Source: an uncultured Eubacteriales bacterium (GTDB lineage Bacteria; Bacillota; Clostridia; Oscillospirales; CAG-382). From it: 64,000 nt of DNA. Position 1 is the first letter of the stretch; the number at the start of each line of letters is the position of its first letter. Below, piece after piece: positions 7,975 to 16,717 of the stretch. Below the pieces are notes generated by a model that was not told the origin of the DNA, ran no database searches, and saw nothing but the letters and a program-made list of their open reading frames with translations. Position numbers and translations under genes: made by a program. The DNA is taken from assembly GCA_934502885.1 (NCBI GenBank), contig CAKSUT010000008.1:1-64000 (forward strand), given 5' to 3'.

Positions 7975-8502
7975 ATGAAAAAGTGCCTTGTTGTCGTAGA
8001 TTATCAGAACGACTTTGTAAACGGCTCTCTCGGCTTCCCGAAAGCAGAAGAGCTTGACGGAAGGATCGCCGAAAGAATAAGAGAATACAGGAAAAACGGT
8101 GACGACGTTGTTTTCACCCTCGATACGCATCCGGAAAACTACTCCGATACCTACGAGGGAAAGCACCTTCCCGTGCCGCACTGTATCGACGGAACCGAGG
8201 GACATAAGCTTTACGGCGAGGTCGGAAAGGAATATGACGAAAAAACCGACCGCACCTTTAAAAAAGGGACGTTCGGTTCGGATAAGCTTTTCTCATATCT
8301 CGGGAGCGCCGATTATTCCGAGATTGAGCTTTGCGGAGTCGTGACAAATATATGCGTCATATCAAACGCCGTCATCGCAAAGACCGCCTGCCCGGAAATC
8401 GATATTACGATAAATGCTTCTCTCTGCGCCTCGAACGACGACTCGCTCCACACAGCCGCACTTGATGTCATGAGAAGCTTTCAGATAAACGTGATTTCTT
8501 AA
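7975..8502 (+). CDS. pncA: Nicotinamidase / isochorismatase-family hydrolase
   Basis: A 175-aa cysteine hydrolase predicted to convert nicotinamide to nicotinate. The catalytic triad is visible: Asp9 (VVDYQNDF), a lysine in RTFKKGTFGS (about residue 97) and Cys127 in GVVTNICVISNA, with the cis-peptide just before it. Metal ligands Asp50, His52 and His69 are in TLDTHPENY and VPHC. Ribosome site AAGGGGAG is well placed. The gene that follows 30 bp later is nicotinate phosphoribosyltransferase, which uses its product, so the pair forms an NAD-salvage operon. This context favours nicotinamidase over other members of the fold. Confidence 0.92.
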   Translation: MKKCLVVVDYQNDFVNGSLGFPKAEELDGRIAERIREYRKNGDDVVFTLDTHPENYSDTYEGKHLPVPHCIDGTEGHKLYGEVGKEYDEKTDRTFKKGTFGSDKLFSYLGSADYSEIELCGVVTNICVISNAVIAKTACPEIDITINASLCASNDDSLHTAALDVMRSFQINVIS

Positions 8503-8532
8503 CCGTCCGCTTTCAAAAAGGAGAAACAAAGC

Positions 8533-9984
8533 ATGAATACAGCAATCGAAAAGAATCTCACAATGCTCTGTGATTTTTATGAGCTTACCATGGGCAACGG
8601 CTACTTTAAGAACGGCTTTTACAAAAAGACAGTGTACTTCGACGTCTTCTTCAGAGACGTTCCCGACGGCGGAGGATACGCTATAGCCGCAGGTCTCGAA
8701 CAGGTCGTCGATTACATCAAGAACCTGCACTTTTCGGAAAACGACATAGAGTATCTGCGCTCAAAGGGCATATTTGACGAGGGCTTCCTCGAATACCTCC
8801 GCAACTTCCGCTTCACCGGCGATATCTATGCCGTCCCCGAGGGAACTCCCATATTTCCCCACGAACCTATCTTCACCGTCAGAGCGCCGGCAATCGAGGC
8901 TCAGCTTATAGAAACCTTCGTGCTTCTGTCGCTCAACCATCAGTCGCTCATCGCCACCAAGACAAACCGTATCGTCCGCGCCGCCGAGGGAAGAACCGTG
9001 CTTGAATTCGGTTCCCGACGCGCCCAGGGAGCGGACAGCGCGACGATAGGCGCAAGAGCGGCGTATATAGGCGGCTGTGCCGGAACTGCCTGCACACTCA
9101 CCGATGAACTCTACGGCGTGCCGGCAGGCGGAACAATGGCGCACTCGTGGATACAGATGTTTGACACCGAGTACGAAGCGTTTAAGACCTACTGCGAGAT
9201 TTATCCCACAAACGCCGTGCTTCTCGTCGATACCTACAATACCCTCAAAAGCGGAATACCCAACGCCATACGTGCGTTCAAAGAGGTGCTTGTGCCGAAA
9301 GGAATTACGAATTTCGGCATACGTCTTGACTCGGGAGATATATCGTACCTCTCGAAAAAAGCGCGCAAAATGCTCGACGACGCAGGACTCACCACCTGTA
9401 AGATAGTCGCCTCGAACTCGCTTGACGAGTATCTTATCCGCGACCTTATGATGCAGGGCGCAAAGATAGATACCTTCGGAGTCGGCGAACGCCTTATCAC
9501 GGCAAAAAGCTCTCCCGTTTTCGGTGGAGTGTACAAGCTTGCGGCAGTCGAGGACGAAAACGGAAACATCATTCCGAAGATAAAGATAAGCGAGAATACG
9601 GCAAAGATAACCAATCCTCACTTCAAGAAGGTTTACCGTTACTATGACCGTGAGAGCGGCAAGGCGATAGCGGATGAGATATGCGTTCACGACGAAACCG
9701 TTTCCGAAAACGAACCGCATACGATATTCGACCCCAACGCCGTCTGGAAGAAGAAGACGCTGACGGACTTCACCGCGCGTGAGCTTCTTGTGCCGATTTT
9801 CAAAAACGGCGAGTGTGTGTATGAGCTTCCGTCTCTTTCCGATATCAAGGCATACTGCGCCGCAGAGGTTGACGGACTCTGGGATGAGGTAAAGCGTTTC
9901 GAGAATCCGCACGAATACTACGTTGACCTCTCCGAAAAGCTCTGGAATATCAAAAACGAGCTTTTGTCCGAGAATAAATGTTAA
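8533..9984 (+). CDS. pncB: Nicotinate phosphoribosyltransferase
   Basis: A 483-aa cytoplasmic enzyme making nicotinate mononucleotide from nicotinate and PRPP with ATP. Typical features in order: N-terminal MLCDFYELTMGNGYF, LEFGSRRAQGADSA (phosphate contacts), GGTMAHSWIQMFDTEYEAF, and TNFGIRLDSGDISYLSKKARKMLDDAG (substrate-binding barrel strand). Length matches the family. Start ATG 8533 has AAAGGAG 9 nt upstream. It is co-transcribed with pncA and ended by a strong hairpin terminator. Confidence 0.96.
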   Translation: MNTAIEKNLTMLCDFYELTMGNGYFKNGFYKKTVYFDVFFRDVPDGGGYAIAAGLEQVVDYIKNLHFSENDIEYLRSKGIFDEGFLEYLRNFRFTGDIYAVPEGTPIFPHEPIFTVRAPAIEAQLIETFVLLSLNHQSLIATKTNRIVRAAEGRTVLEFGSRRAQGADSATIGARAAYIGGCAGTACTLTDELYGVPAGGTMAHSWIQMFDTEYEAFKTYCEIYPTNAVLLVDTYNTLKSGIPNAIRAFKEVLVPKGITNFGIRLDSGDISYLSKKARKMLDDAGLTTCKIVASNSLDEYLIRDLMMQGAKIDTFGVGERLITAKSSPVFGGVYKLAAVEDENGNIIPKIKISENTAKITNPHFKKVYRYYDRESGKAIADEICVHDETVSENEPHTIFDPNAVWKKKTLTDFTARELLVPIFKNGECVYELPSLSDIKAYCAAEVDGLWDEVKRFENPHEYYVDLSEKLWNIKNELLSENKC

Positions 9985-9998
9985 ATATAACGATAATG

Positions 9999-10041
9999 AA
10001 AACAGAGCCTTTCCGCACATTTCGGAAAGGCTCTGTTTTTT
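9999..10041. terminator. Bidirectional terminator between pncB and gatB
   Basis: Perfect 15-bp stem (10001-10015 with 10023-10037), 7-nt loop, A run before and T run after. It serves both convergent genes. Confidence 0.92.
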
Positions 10042-11473
10042 ATGCTTTCAGTTCCGCTCCGACAAGCTCCGCCGCCGCTCTCGGATCCACCTTGCCGCCG
10101 GAAAGCGACATCACAAGTCCCACCACGGATTTCGCCGCCGCGCTCTTGCCGTTTCTGAAATCGGCGACAGCCTTAGGTGATCTTTCTATCGCCTCTTTGA
10201 CGAAGCGCAGAATTTCGTCTCTGTCGGTTATCATGTACATATCCTCGCGCTTTGCGACCGCACTCGGCTTTTCGTCCGACTCCGCGCAGAGTTTTGTGAG
10301 CTTCTTTGCCGCCGCGGTACTTATCTTTCCCTCAGACAGCATACTGTAAATTTCGGAGAAATGCTTTGCCGAAATGCCTGCCGTTTCTTTTTCGCCGGCG
10401 AATATAAGAGGGAGCGACGCCGTGTAAAACTTGGAAAATCCCGGTGCTGAACCGCCGCTTCCGACAAAGGCAAGAGCTTTGTCGAAAAAGTCGGAGAAGC
10501 CGCGTTCGCCGAGAATAATCGCCGCGTCCTCCGCCGTGATTCCCGCAGCAAGATACCGTCTTTCGCGGTCGTCCGGAGACTCGGGAAGAGATGCGCGGAG
10601 AGCTTCAACTTCGCTTTTCGCAAGAATAATATCGCCTATATCCGGCTCGTCGAAAAAGCGGTAGTCCGCACGGCTCTCTTTCGGACGCATCGAGTAGGTT
10701 TTTCCGGTGTTCTCGTCATAACGCCTTGTTTCAAGCTCAACCCTGCCGCCGCTTTCGAGAAGCTCCGCCTGACGTGTGTACTCGTACTCTATCGCCTCCT
10801 CCATGAATCTGAAGGAGTTTATGTTCTTTATCTCGGCACGCACGCCGAGAGTCTTTTTTCCCTTTTTGCGCACCGATATGTTGACGTCGCACCGAAGTGA
10901 ACCCTCGTTCATTTTGCAGTCGGAAATTCCTGCGTAAACGAGCCGTGAACGAAGCTTCTTTACAAACCGCGACGTCTCCGCCGCACTTCTGAGGTCGGGT
11001 TCGGTCACAATCTCCGCAAGAGGTATGCCGCACCTGTTGAAATCGACGTAAGTGCCGTCGTTTTCGTGAATGAGCTTGCCGGCGTCCTCTTCAAGGTGAA
11101 TGCGTGTAATGCCCACCGTTTTCGGCAAACCGTCGTCGCCGGTTATCTCCACACCGCCGTGAACGCACAGCGGACTTTCGTCCTGCGATATCTGATAAGC
11201 CTTCGGAAGATCGGGGTAGAAGTAGTTCTTCCTTGCAAAGCGCGAAACTTCGGCAACCTCGCACCCGAGAGCAAGCCCGGCAAGCGCCGTTTTTCTCACC
11301 GCCTCGCCGTTCGGTACGGGGAGCGTTCCCGGGAATCCCATGCAAACGGGACAGCACTGCGTGTTGGGCACCGCACCGAAGCCCGTGCCGCATGAGCAGA
11401 ACATTTTCGACGCCGTCGTAAGCTCAACGTGTATCTCAAGTCCGATGACCGCCTCGTAATTGTCTCTTGTCAT
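10040..11473 (-). CDS. gatB: Asp/Glu-tRNA amidotransferase subunit B
   Basis: A 477-aa subunit of the GatCAB amidotransferase, which turns Glu-tRNA(Gln) and/or Asp-tRNA(Asn) into the amidated forms. The kinase-like core begins YEAVIGLEIHVEL and contains KMFCSCGTGFGA and CCPVCMGFPGTLPVPN, with four cysteines for zinc. RKNYFYPDLPKAYQISQ and the C-terminal YqeY-like helical tail (SVVGLVMSLSGGKVDPRAAAELV) follow. The ATG overlaps the gatA stop, giving translational coupling. It is the third gene of gatC-gatA-gatB. Confidence 0.97.
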   Translation of the reverse strand: MTRDNYEAVIGLEIHVELTTASKMFCSCGTGFGAVPNTQCCPVCMGFPGTLPVPNGEAVRKTALAGLALGCEVAEVSRFARKNYFYPDLPKAYQISQDESPLCVHGGVEITGDDGLPKTVGITRIHLEEDAGKLIHENDGTYVDFNRCGIPLAEIVTEPDLRSAAETSRFVKKLRSRLVYAGISDCKMNEGSLRCDVNISVRKKGKKTLGVRAEIKNINSFRFMEEAIEYEYTRQAELLESGGRVELETRRYDENTGKTYSMRPKESRADYRFFDEPDIGDIILAKSEVEALRASLPESPDDRERRYLAAGITAEDAAIILGERGFSDFFDKALAFVGSGGSAPGFSKFYTASLPLIFAGEKETAGISAKHFSEIYSMLSEGKISTAAAKKLTKLCAESDEKPSAVAKREDMYMITDRDEILRFVKEAIERSPKAVADFRNGKSAAAKSVVGLVMSLSGGKVDPRAAAELVGAELKA

Positions 11474-12885
11474 ACCGTAACTACCGCCCCTTCGAGCATT
11501 TTTGCTGCGCCGTAAAGCGTGCTTTCAGCGAACTTCGCGCCGAAAACCTGCATACCTATCGGCAGTCCGTTGTCTCCACTGCCGAAAGGGAACGCCACAG
11601 CCGGAAGACCCGCAAGATTTGCGCTCACCGAGAAAAAGTCGGAGTAATCGTTGAGCGTATTTCCCGACTCATCACCGTACCTGAACGCCGTGCGGTTTGT
11701 CGCCGGTGCGAGAATGACGCTGTTTTTGCCTGCAAGGAGCTCACCGAGACGGAGCGTGACATTTTGCCGCACATTGAGAGCTTTTTCGTAAAGGTCTCTT
11801 CTCTCTCCGAGAAGGAGAGTTCCGAAGAGAACTCTCGCCTTTACCTCGTCTCCGAACGCTTCACTCCGCACCTCGTCTGCCGTTTTTGCATCGTCTGCCG
11901 CGCCGTGACCGTAGCGTATGCCGTCGAAACGCGCGAGATTTGACGATGCCTCGGCACACGACAGCACGGAGTAAGCGTCGAGACAGTACTTAAGCTCCGG
12001 AACAGAGATGTATTTTACGGTTGCTCCGAGACTGCGGTAAGTATCCGCCGCATTGCCGAGGCATTTTCCGACCGCCGCTTCGCCCGGTACATCGAGAAAT
12101 TCTTCGGGAATATATACGGTGAGATTTTTTGCGCCGCACTCCGACGGCATAATTTCCGTCGGCGCATCGACCGAGGTTGTGTCGTTTGAGTCCGCTCCGC
12201 TTATCGCCGAAAGAACAAGCGCATTGTCGGAGACTGTTCTTGTCACAATACCCACTCTGTCGAGCGACGACGCAAATGCAACAAGTCCGAAGCGCGATAC
12301 TCTGCCGTATGTGGGACTCATGCCGACAACTCCGCAGTAGGACGCCGGCTGGCGTATAGAGCCGCCGGTATCCGTGCCGAGCGAAAACGCACATTCTCCT
12401 GCCGCCACCGCCGCCGCGCTTCCGCCCGAGCTTCCTCCGGCACTGCGCTCCCTGTCGAGCGGATTTCTCACTTTGCCGAAATACGAGGTCTCGGTGCTTA
12501 TACCCATGGCAAACTCGTCGAGATTCACCTTGCCGAGCATTACCGCGCCCTTTTCCTTAAGCCTTGCAACCGCCGTCGCATCGTAATTCGGCGTGAAGTC
12601 CGCAAGCATCTTCGAGGCGCAAGTCGTCCTCACTCCCTTTGTGCAGAGGTTGTCCTTTACCGAAAACGGTATGCCGTCGAGAGGGTGAAGCCTTTCTCCG
12701 CGAAGAAGACGTCCGTCCGCCTCGGCGGCGCACGCAAGAGCGTACTTTTCGGTCACGGTGATGTAGGTGTTGAGTCCGTCCGAGTGTATTTTTTCAAGAT
12801 ACGCCGCAGTAAGCTCCGATGACGATATTTCTTTGTCCCCCAGAAGCCGCGAAAGCTCTGTCACGGACACTTCCGTAAGCTCCAT
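11470..12885 (-). CDS. gatA: Asp/Glu-tRNA amidotransferase subunit A (amidase)
   Basis: A 471-aa amidase-signature enzyme that frees ammonia from glutamine for GatB. The Ser-cisSer-Lys triad is visible as Lys77 (PFSVKDNLCTKG), Ser152 (AGGSSGGSAAAV) and Ser176 (TDTGGSIRQPAS), by alignment with S. aureus GatA. Length is normal. Its ATG directly abuts the gatC stop codon (TAA then ATG), and the ribosome site GGAGG lies inside the end of gatC. Its stop overlaps the gatB start by 4 nt. Confidence 0.97.
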   Translation of the reverse strand: MELTEVSVTELSRLLGDKEISSSELTAAYLEKIHSDGLNTYITVTEKYALACAAEADGRLLRGERLHPLDGIPFSVKDNLCTKGVRTTCASKMLADFTPNYDATAVARLKEKGAVMLGKVNLDEFAMGISTETSYFGKVRNPLDRERSAGGSSGGSAAAVAAGECAFSLGTDTGGSIRQPASYCGVVGMSPTYGRVSRFGLVAFASSLDRVGIVTRTVSDNALVLSAISGADSNDTTSVDAPTEIMPSECGAKNLTVYIPEEFLDVPGEAAVGKCLGNAADTYRSLGATVKYISVPELKYCLDAYSVLSCAEASSNLARFDGIRYGHGAADDAKTADEVRSEAFGDEVKARVLFGTLLLGERRDLYEKALNVRQNVTLRLGELLAGKNSVILAPATNRTAFRYGDESGNTLNDYSDFFSVSANLAGLPAVAFPFGSGDNGLPIGMQVFGAKFAESTLYGAAKMLEGAVVTV

Positions 12886-13164
12886 TTACTTTCCCTCCAT
12901 TACCTGCGTCACTTTTATGCGGAGCGGTTTATCGGATGCCGCCCCGAAACTGCCGAGAGGTACGTCGCGGCGCAGTGACGCCGCACTCCTTTTCAAAACC
13001 GCACCGCGGTCCGCGCTTTTGTACTCAAGCAGTTCCTCCGCCGCAGAAAGTTTTTTTGCGAGCCTTGCCGTGAGACGTGCGGCGTCGCCCGCTTCGGCGA
13101 TGTGAGCTTTTTTCAGAAGACTTTCGGTGTCCTCTTCGGAAAAATCCGTATTTTTCGTTTCCAT
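12886..13164 (-). CDS. gatC: Asp/Glu-tRNA amidotransferase subunit C
   Basis: A 92-aa helper subunit that wraps around the GatA-GatB interface. The sequence shows the family's two helices (LLKKAHIAEAGDAARLTARL...AAEELLEYKSADRG) and the end VMEGK. I place the start at the ATG at 13164 because GAAAGGACAG is ideally spaced before it; the in-frame TTG 8 codons upstream has no ribosome site. Sequence conservation of GatC is low, so the call rests on position as well as on length. Confidence 0.9.
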   Translation of the reverse strand: METKNTDFSEEDTESLLKKAHIAEAGDAARLTARLAKKLSAAEELLEYKSADRGAVLKRSAASLRRDVPLGSFGAASDKPLRIKVTQVMEGK

Positions 13165-13264
13165 GGTAACTGTCCTTTCGGAATTCAATTTAAAATGGGA
13201 GCATCAGGTATATTGTGACACTCCCGTATGTTTTTATTATAGGTGAGAGGCAGTTTGCGGATTG

Positions 13265-14278
13265 TCAGTTTCTGCTTCTCGATATGTTGCGCACGCCCTC
13301 GGGGATAGTCGGTATGTTGTCGAGCGAGCGTCCCGTACCCTCAACCACGCACATCTGCGGATTTTCCGCAACAACGGTTTTTATTCCCGTGACTCTCTCG
13401 ATTATCTGTACAAGTCCCTTGAGCTTTGCCGAACCGCCTGTGAGAACTATTCCTGCGGATGCAATATCGGACACAAGCGCCGGGGGAGTCGCCTCGATAA
13501 CACGGCAGATTGCATCAACTATCGCCGCTATCGGTTCCTCCATCGCTTCAACAAGCTCACCCGTCGTGAGCACCGCCTTCTTGGGAAGTCCCTCGATAAG
13601 ACAGCGTCCCTTTACCTCGAATGAGTTGTTTTCGTCCGTGCGCACGAGAGAACCGTACTTTACCTTTATCGCCTCAGCCGTCGTTTCGCCTATGAGGATG
13701 TTGTGCTTGCGGCGAATGTACTTTACTATGGCGTCGTCTATCTTGTTTCCGGCAACCTTTATCGAGCGCGATACAACGGCGTTTCCGAGGGAGATTACCG
13801 CGATGTCCGTCGTGCCGCCGCCTATATCGACAACCATGTTGCCCATGGGACGTGAGACGTCGAGTCCCGCACCTATCGCCGCCGCAAGAGGCTCTTCAAT
13901 GAGGTACGCTTTCTTCGCGCCTGCGCGGAGAGTCGCTTCGCACACCGCTCTTTCTTCAACCTCGTTTATTCCTCCCGGAACGCACACAAGAACCTTCGGC
14001 TTGAAAAAGGTCTGACCGACGGTCTTCTTGAGAAGATATTTTATCATTTGCAGCGTCATGTCGTAGTGAGCGATAACGCCGTCCTTCATCGGATGCACCG
14101 CCGCAAGACCGGCAGGCGTTCTGCCGAGAAGCTGCTGCGCCTCTCTGCCGACCTTCACGACTTTGCCGCTGTTTACCTCAACAACGACTACCGACGGCTC
14201 GGAAAGGACAACGCCTTTGCCTTTGAGATACACGAGAACCGTCGAAGTGCCGAGGTCTATCGCTATATCGTTAGCCAT
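13265..14278 (-). CDS. mreB: MreB/Mbl actin-like cell-shape protein
   Basis: A 337-aa bacterial actin that organises lateral wall synthesis. ATPase phosphate motifs are present: DIAIDLGTSTVLVYLKGKG (phosphate 1), MVVDIGGGTTDIAVISLG (phosphate 2), IVLTGGSAKLKGL (adenosine). PGGINEVEERAVCEATLRAGA and the interdomain segment LIEEPLAAAIGAGL are standard. No mreC or mreD is adjacent, so this may be an Mbl- or MreBH-type paralogue rather than the operon copy. AAAGGAG is 12 nt upstream of the ATG, and a promoter lies about 65 bp upstream. Confidence 0.94.
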   Translation of the reverse strand: MANDIAIDLGTSTVLVYLKGKGVVLSEPSVVVVEVNSGKVVKVGREAQQLLGRTPAGLAAVHPMKDGVIAHYDMTLQMIKYLLKKTVGQTFFKPKVLVCVPGGINEVEERAVCEATLRAGAKKAYLIEEPLAAAIGAGLDVSRPMGNMVVDIGGGTTDIAVISLGNAVVSRSIKVAGNKIDDAIVKYIRRKHNILIGETTAEAIKVKYGSLVRTDENNSFEVKGRCLIEGLPKKAVLTTGELVEAMEEPIAAIVDAICRVIEATPPALVSDIASAGIVLTGGSAKLKGLVQIIERVTGIKTVVAENPQMCVVEGTGRSLDNIPTIPEGVRNISRSRN

Positions 14279-14342
14279 AACCGTTTGTTACTCCTTTATG
14301 AAAATACGTAATGTCAATGTCGAAAATAAATATACAAATAAC

Positions 14343-14372
14343 ATTATATATCATTGCACGGCGTCATTACAA
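14343..14372 (-). promoter_or_regulatory. Promoter of the mreB-like gene
   Basis: Minus strand TTGTAA (14367-14372), 18-bp spacer, TATAAT (14343-14348). It lies in the gap after comF. Confidence 0.55.
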
Positions 14373-14415
14373 CGCGCATTTTTAAAGATTCTGCAACTTT
14401 TTTTACAGCACACGC

Positions 14416-15048
14416 TCATCTTCCGGCAAATGCCGCCAAAACGACGCTCTCCGCACCGCACGCGCGCAGTGCTTTCGCCGCAGAGAGAAGAGAGCTTCCG
14501 GTCGTCGTAACGTCGTCGATAATTATCACGTTTTCGGGAAGAGAGCTGACCCTCGGCGAGAATATGCCGCTTACGTTCTCCGCTCTTTCCGCCGCGCCGA
14601 GATTTTTCTGCTCGAGAGTGAAGGGCTTTCTCGAAATGAGCTTCGCAAACGGCGATCCGAGTTCACGCGCCGTCATGCGCGCAAGCTGTTCCGACTGATC
14701 CACACCCTCGGACAGCCTGTTTGACAGACGCCTCGGGAGAAAAGTTACCGTGTAATCCGCGGCGTTCGGGAGCCGTGAAGCGAGAGATTTTGCGCAAAGG
14801 TGCGCCGCAAAGGAGAAAAGCTCTCTGTTTCTCGTCCGCTTCATCGCGAACACAAGCTTCTTTACCTCGTCCGAACGGTAGGGAATGACGTACAATACCC
14901 CATTCTCGCTCACACCGTCGGAAACCTCGGAGAGTATCTTTTTTCCGCACTCGCCGCAAAGACAGCCGCCGCTGATTATCTCACCGCAAATCGTACACAT
15001 ATGCGGATATACAAGATCGATAAGACTGTTTTTCATACCGGATATCAT
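14416..15048 (-). CDS. comF: ComF-family phosphoribosyltransferase-like protein
   Basis: A 210-aa ComF homologue, a family tied to DNA uptake and strand handling in competence. A four-cysteine zinc ribbon (CTICGE...CLCGECG) opens the protein. The C-terminal phosphoribosyltransferase fold has the PRPP-loop motif VIIIDDVTTTGSSLLSAAKAL and RRLSNRLSEGVDQSEQLA. The open frame extends 27 codons upstream into the kinase gene, but the ATG at 15048, 11 nt after the kinase stop, is the sensible start; ATG 15036 is possible. It is the last gene of a leftward five-gene unit. No other competence gene is present in the window. Confidence 0.88.
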   Translation of the reverse strand: MISGMKNSLIDLVYPHMCTICGEIISGGCLCGECGKKILSEVSDGVSENGVLYVIPYRSDEVKKLVFAMKRTRNRELFSFAAHLCAKSLASRLPNAADYTVTFLPRRLSNRLSEGVDQSEQLARMTARELGSPFAKLISRKPFTLEQKNLGAAERAENVSGIFSPRVSSLPENVIIIDDVTTTGSSLLSAAKALRACGAESVVLAAFAGR

Positions 15049-15058
15049 GTCAATTCCG

Positions 15059-15967
15059 TCACTTTGCGGCAGGGAGAGTGACGGTGAACCTGCACCACTT
15101 TCCCTCTTCGGATTCGACCGACACCGCACCGCCGCACCCCTCAGCTATGCTCTTTACAATGTAAAGACCGAGTCCCGTGCCGCTTGAGTCGAGACCTTTA
15201 GACGGATCGGCTTTGTAGAACCTGTCGAAAACATGAGGCAGATCCTCCGCCGAAATGCCTTTTCCGGTGTTGTATACCGATACCTCGATCTTTTCTCCGT
15301 CAGGCTTTACCGACACGGTGAGCTTTCCGTACTCGTCCGAGAACTTCACGGCATTGTCGCAGAGATTGTATATCACGCGGTGAACGGCGTCGCTGTCGGA
15401 ATACGCGAAAACACTGTCGGGAGCGTCGAAGCTTACGTCGAGCTTCTTTCCGTCAATCTTGCTCTCGAGCGAAATGAGAACAAGCCTTGCCGTTTCGCAT
15501 ACGTCAAATTTTGCGGCGGTGTACTTCTTTGTCCCTGCCTCTATGCGCGCGACCTCAAGAAGCGTCTCGACAAGCCGCCCCATGCGTTTTGACTCCGCGG
15601 CGATTACGCCGATATAATGGTCGCGCTTTTCGGGAGGGATCGTTCCGTCGAGCATACCTCCGGCAAAACCCGAAATGCAGGTTGCCGGAGTGCGCAGATC
15701 GTGCGCCACCGTGTTCAAAAACGTGCTTTGCTTCTTTTCACGCTCACACAGCGACTCTGCCGTTTTGTTGAATTCCTCTTCGACCGAGCCGACCTTTGCT
15801 CCGTCTATGCGCACACCGTCCGCCCCCTTTTCGGCAAGCTCACGCAACGCCTTTTTGAGCGTCTTTTCCGAGTTTTTGCGCCTCTGTGAGAAAACACATA
15901 CAGCCGACGCCGCACCCAAAAGAGCAAACGCCGCCGCAAGGAACGCCGATTTTGTAAATTCCGACAC
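15059..15967 (-). CDS. Orphan sensor histidine kinase
   Basis: A 302-aa membrane kinase. One transmembrane helix (AFLAAAFALLGAASAVCVF) is followed by a short linker, an HisKA domain with FLNTVAHDLRTPATCISGF (phosphorylated His in HDLRTP), and an HATPase domain with N box VIYNLCDNAVKFS, G1 VYNTGKGI, and G2 DSSGTGLGLYIVKSI. There is no extracellular sensor domain and no response regulator gene in the neighbourhood. GTG 15967 is preferred over the TTG at 15973 because AAAGGGG is 9 nt before it and only 3 nt before the TTG. It follows the GNAT gene by 33 bp. Confidence 0.92.
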   Translation of the reverse strand: MSEFTKSAFLAAAFALLGAASAVCVFSQRRKNSEKTLKKALRELAEKGADGVRIDGAKVGSVEEEFNKTAESLCEREKKQSTFLNTVAHDLRTPATCISGFAGGMLDGTIPPEKRDHYIGVIAAESKRMGRLVETLLEVARIEAGTKKYTAAKFDVCETARLVLISLESKIDGKKLDVSFDAPDSVFAYSDSDAVHRVIYNLCDNAVKFSDEYGKLTVSVKPDGEKIEVSVYNTGKGISAEDLPHVFDRFYKADPSKGLDSSGTGLGLYIVKSIAEGCGGAVSVESEEGKWCRFTVTLPAAK

Positions 15968-16000
15968 CGTCAAAGACCCCTTTCATGCTTTTGCAAATTA

Positions 16001-16516
16001 TTAAAGTACCTTTTCGTAGGCGACTCTGTGACGACCGTTCGCACGCAAGTATATCGAGCCGCAGTGAATAAATCCGTTCTTTTCGAGAGAGCGGCGCATG
16101 GGAATGTTGCCCCTGTGCGTGTCAACTCGGACAGAACCGAGTCCGCGCTCTTTCGCAACCTTTTTTGCATATGCGAAAATTGCCGACGCCGCGCCCGTTC
16201 CCCTCGCTTCGGGATCTACCGTTATGCGGTGAATCGTGAGGTAGCCTTTTCCGTCGGTGAGCCACTTTCCGTCGTATATCTTTTCGTAGTCCGGCTCGCC
16301 GTCCGCAAGAAGAACGGTCGTGCCGATTATTTTGCCGCCGCACAGAACGACGTAGCTTCTGCCTTCGGCAATGTCCCCTTCGATAAGCTCACGGCTCGGA
16401 TATCCGTCCTGCCATTGGTCTATTCCGAGAAGAGCCATCGTTGCGGATGCTTTGCCGAAAAGCTCCATGAGCCTGTCTGTATCTTTCGCTTCGGTTCTTC
16501 TGAATGTAAGTTCCAT
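16001..16516 (-). CDS. GNAT-family N-acetyltransferase
   Basis: A 171-aa acetyl-CoA-dependent acetyltransferase. The N-terminus FRRTEAKDTDRLMELFGKA, the beta4 strand LTIHRITVDPEARGTGAASAIFAYA (acetyl-CoA pyrophosphate loop R-G-T-G-A) and VDTHRGNIPMRRSLEKNGFIHCG are typical. Substrate unknown; small amines and peptides are the usual acceptors. AAAGGAG is well spaced before the ATG and overlaps the end of the small gene upstream, so the two are translationally close. Confidence 0.9.
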   Translation of the reverse strand: MELTFRRTEAKDTDRLMELFGKASATMALLGIDQWQDGYPSRELIEGDIAEGRSYVVLCGGKIIGTTVLLADGEPDYEKIYDGKWLTDGKGYLTIHRITVDPEARGTGAASAIFAYAKKVAKERGLGSVRVDTHRGNIPMRRSLEKNGFIHCGSIYLRANGRHRVAYEKVL

Positions 16517-16530
16517 GACTTTTACTCCTT

Positions 16531-16695
16531 TCAGCCGATTATTTCGTATGAGAACATGAAGTACCGAAGCCTTGTGCCGACATCCGTTCCGACCGGGAGA
16601 AGCGCCATCGCGATGAATACCTCGCCGCCGTCGTCCGAAACAAGAGTTGCATAATCACCCTCGATTTTCGATACCGTGTAAAATTTTTCGTCCAT
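16531..16695 (-). CDS. 54-aa DUF3006-like small protein
   Basis: A short gene easily missed: ATG at 16695, TGA at 16531-16533, 54 codons. The product begins MDEKFYTVSKIEGDYATLVS, continues with an acidic turn DDGGEVF and then ALLPVGTDVGTRLRYF. The pattern of an I-x-x-x-E-G-D-Y-A strand followed by a D-G-G turn and LLP-x-G resembles the small beta-barrel DUF3006 family. It sits between the AraC gene (23 bp upstream) and the GNAT gene (14 bp downstream) on the same strand. Its ribosome site is weak (GCGAGGCAGG about 3-10 nt upstream). Function unknown. Confidence 0.7.
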   Translation of the reverse strand: MDEKFYTVSKIEGDYATLVSDDGGEVFIAMALLPVGTDVGTRLRYFMFSYEIIG

Positions 16696-16717
16696 AAACC
16701 TGCCTCGCTTTTTGCTG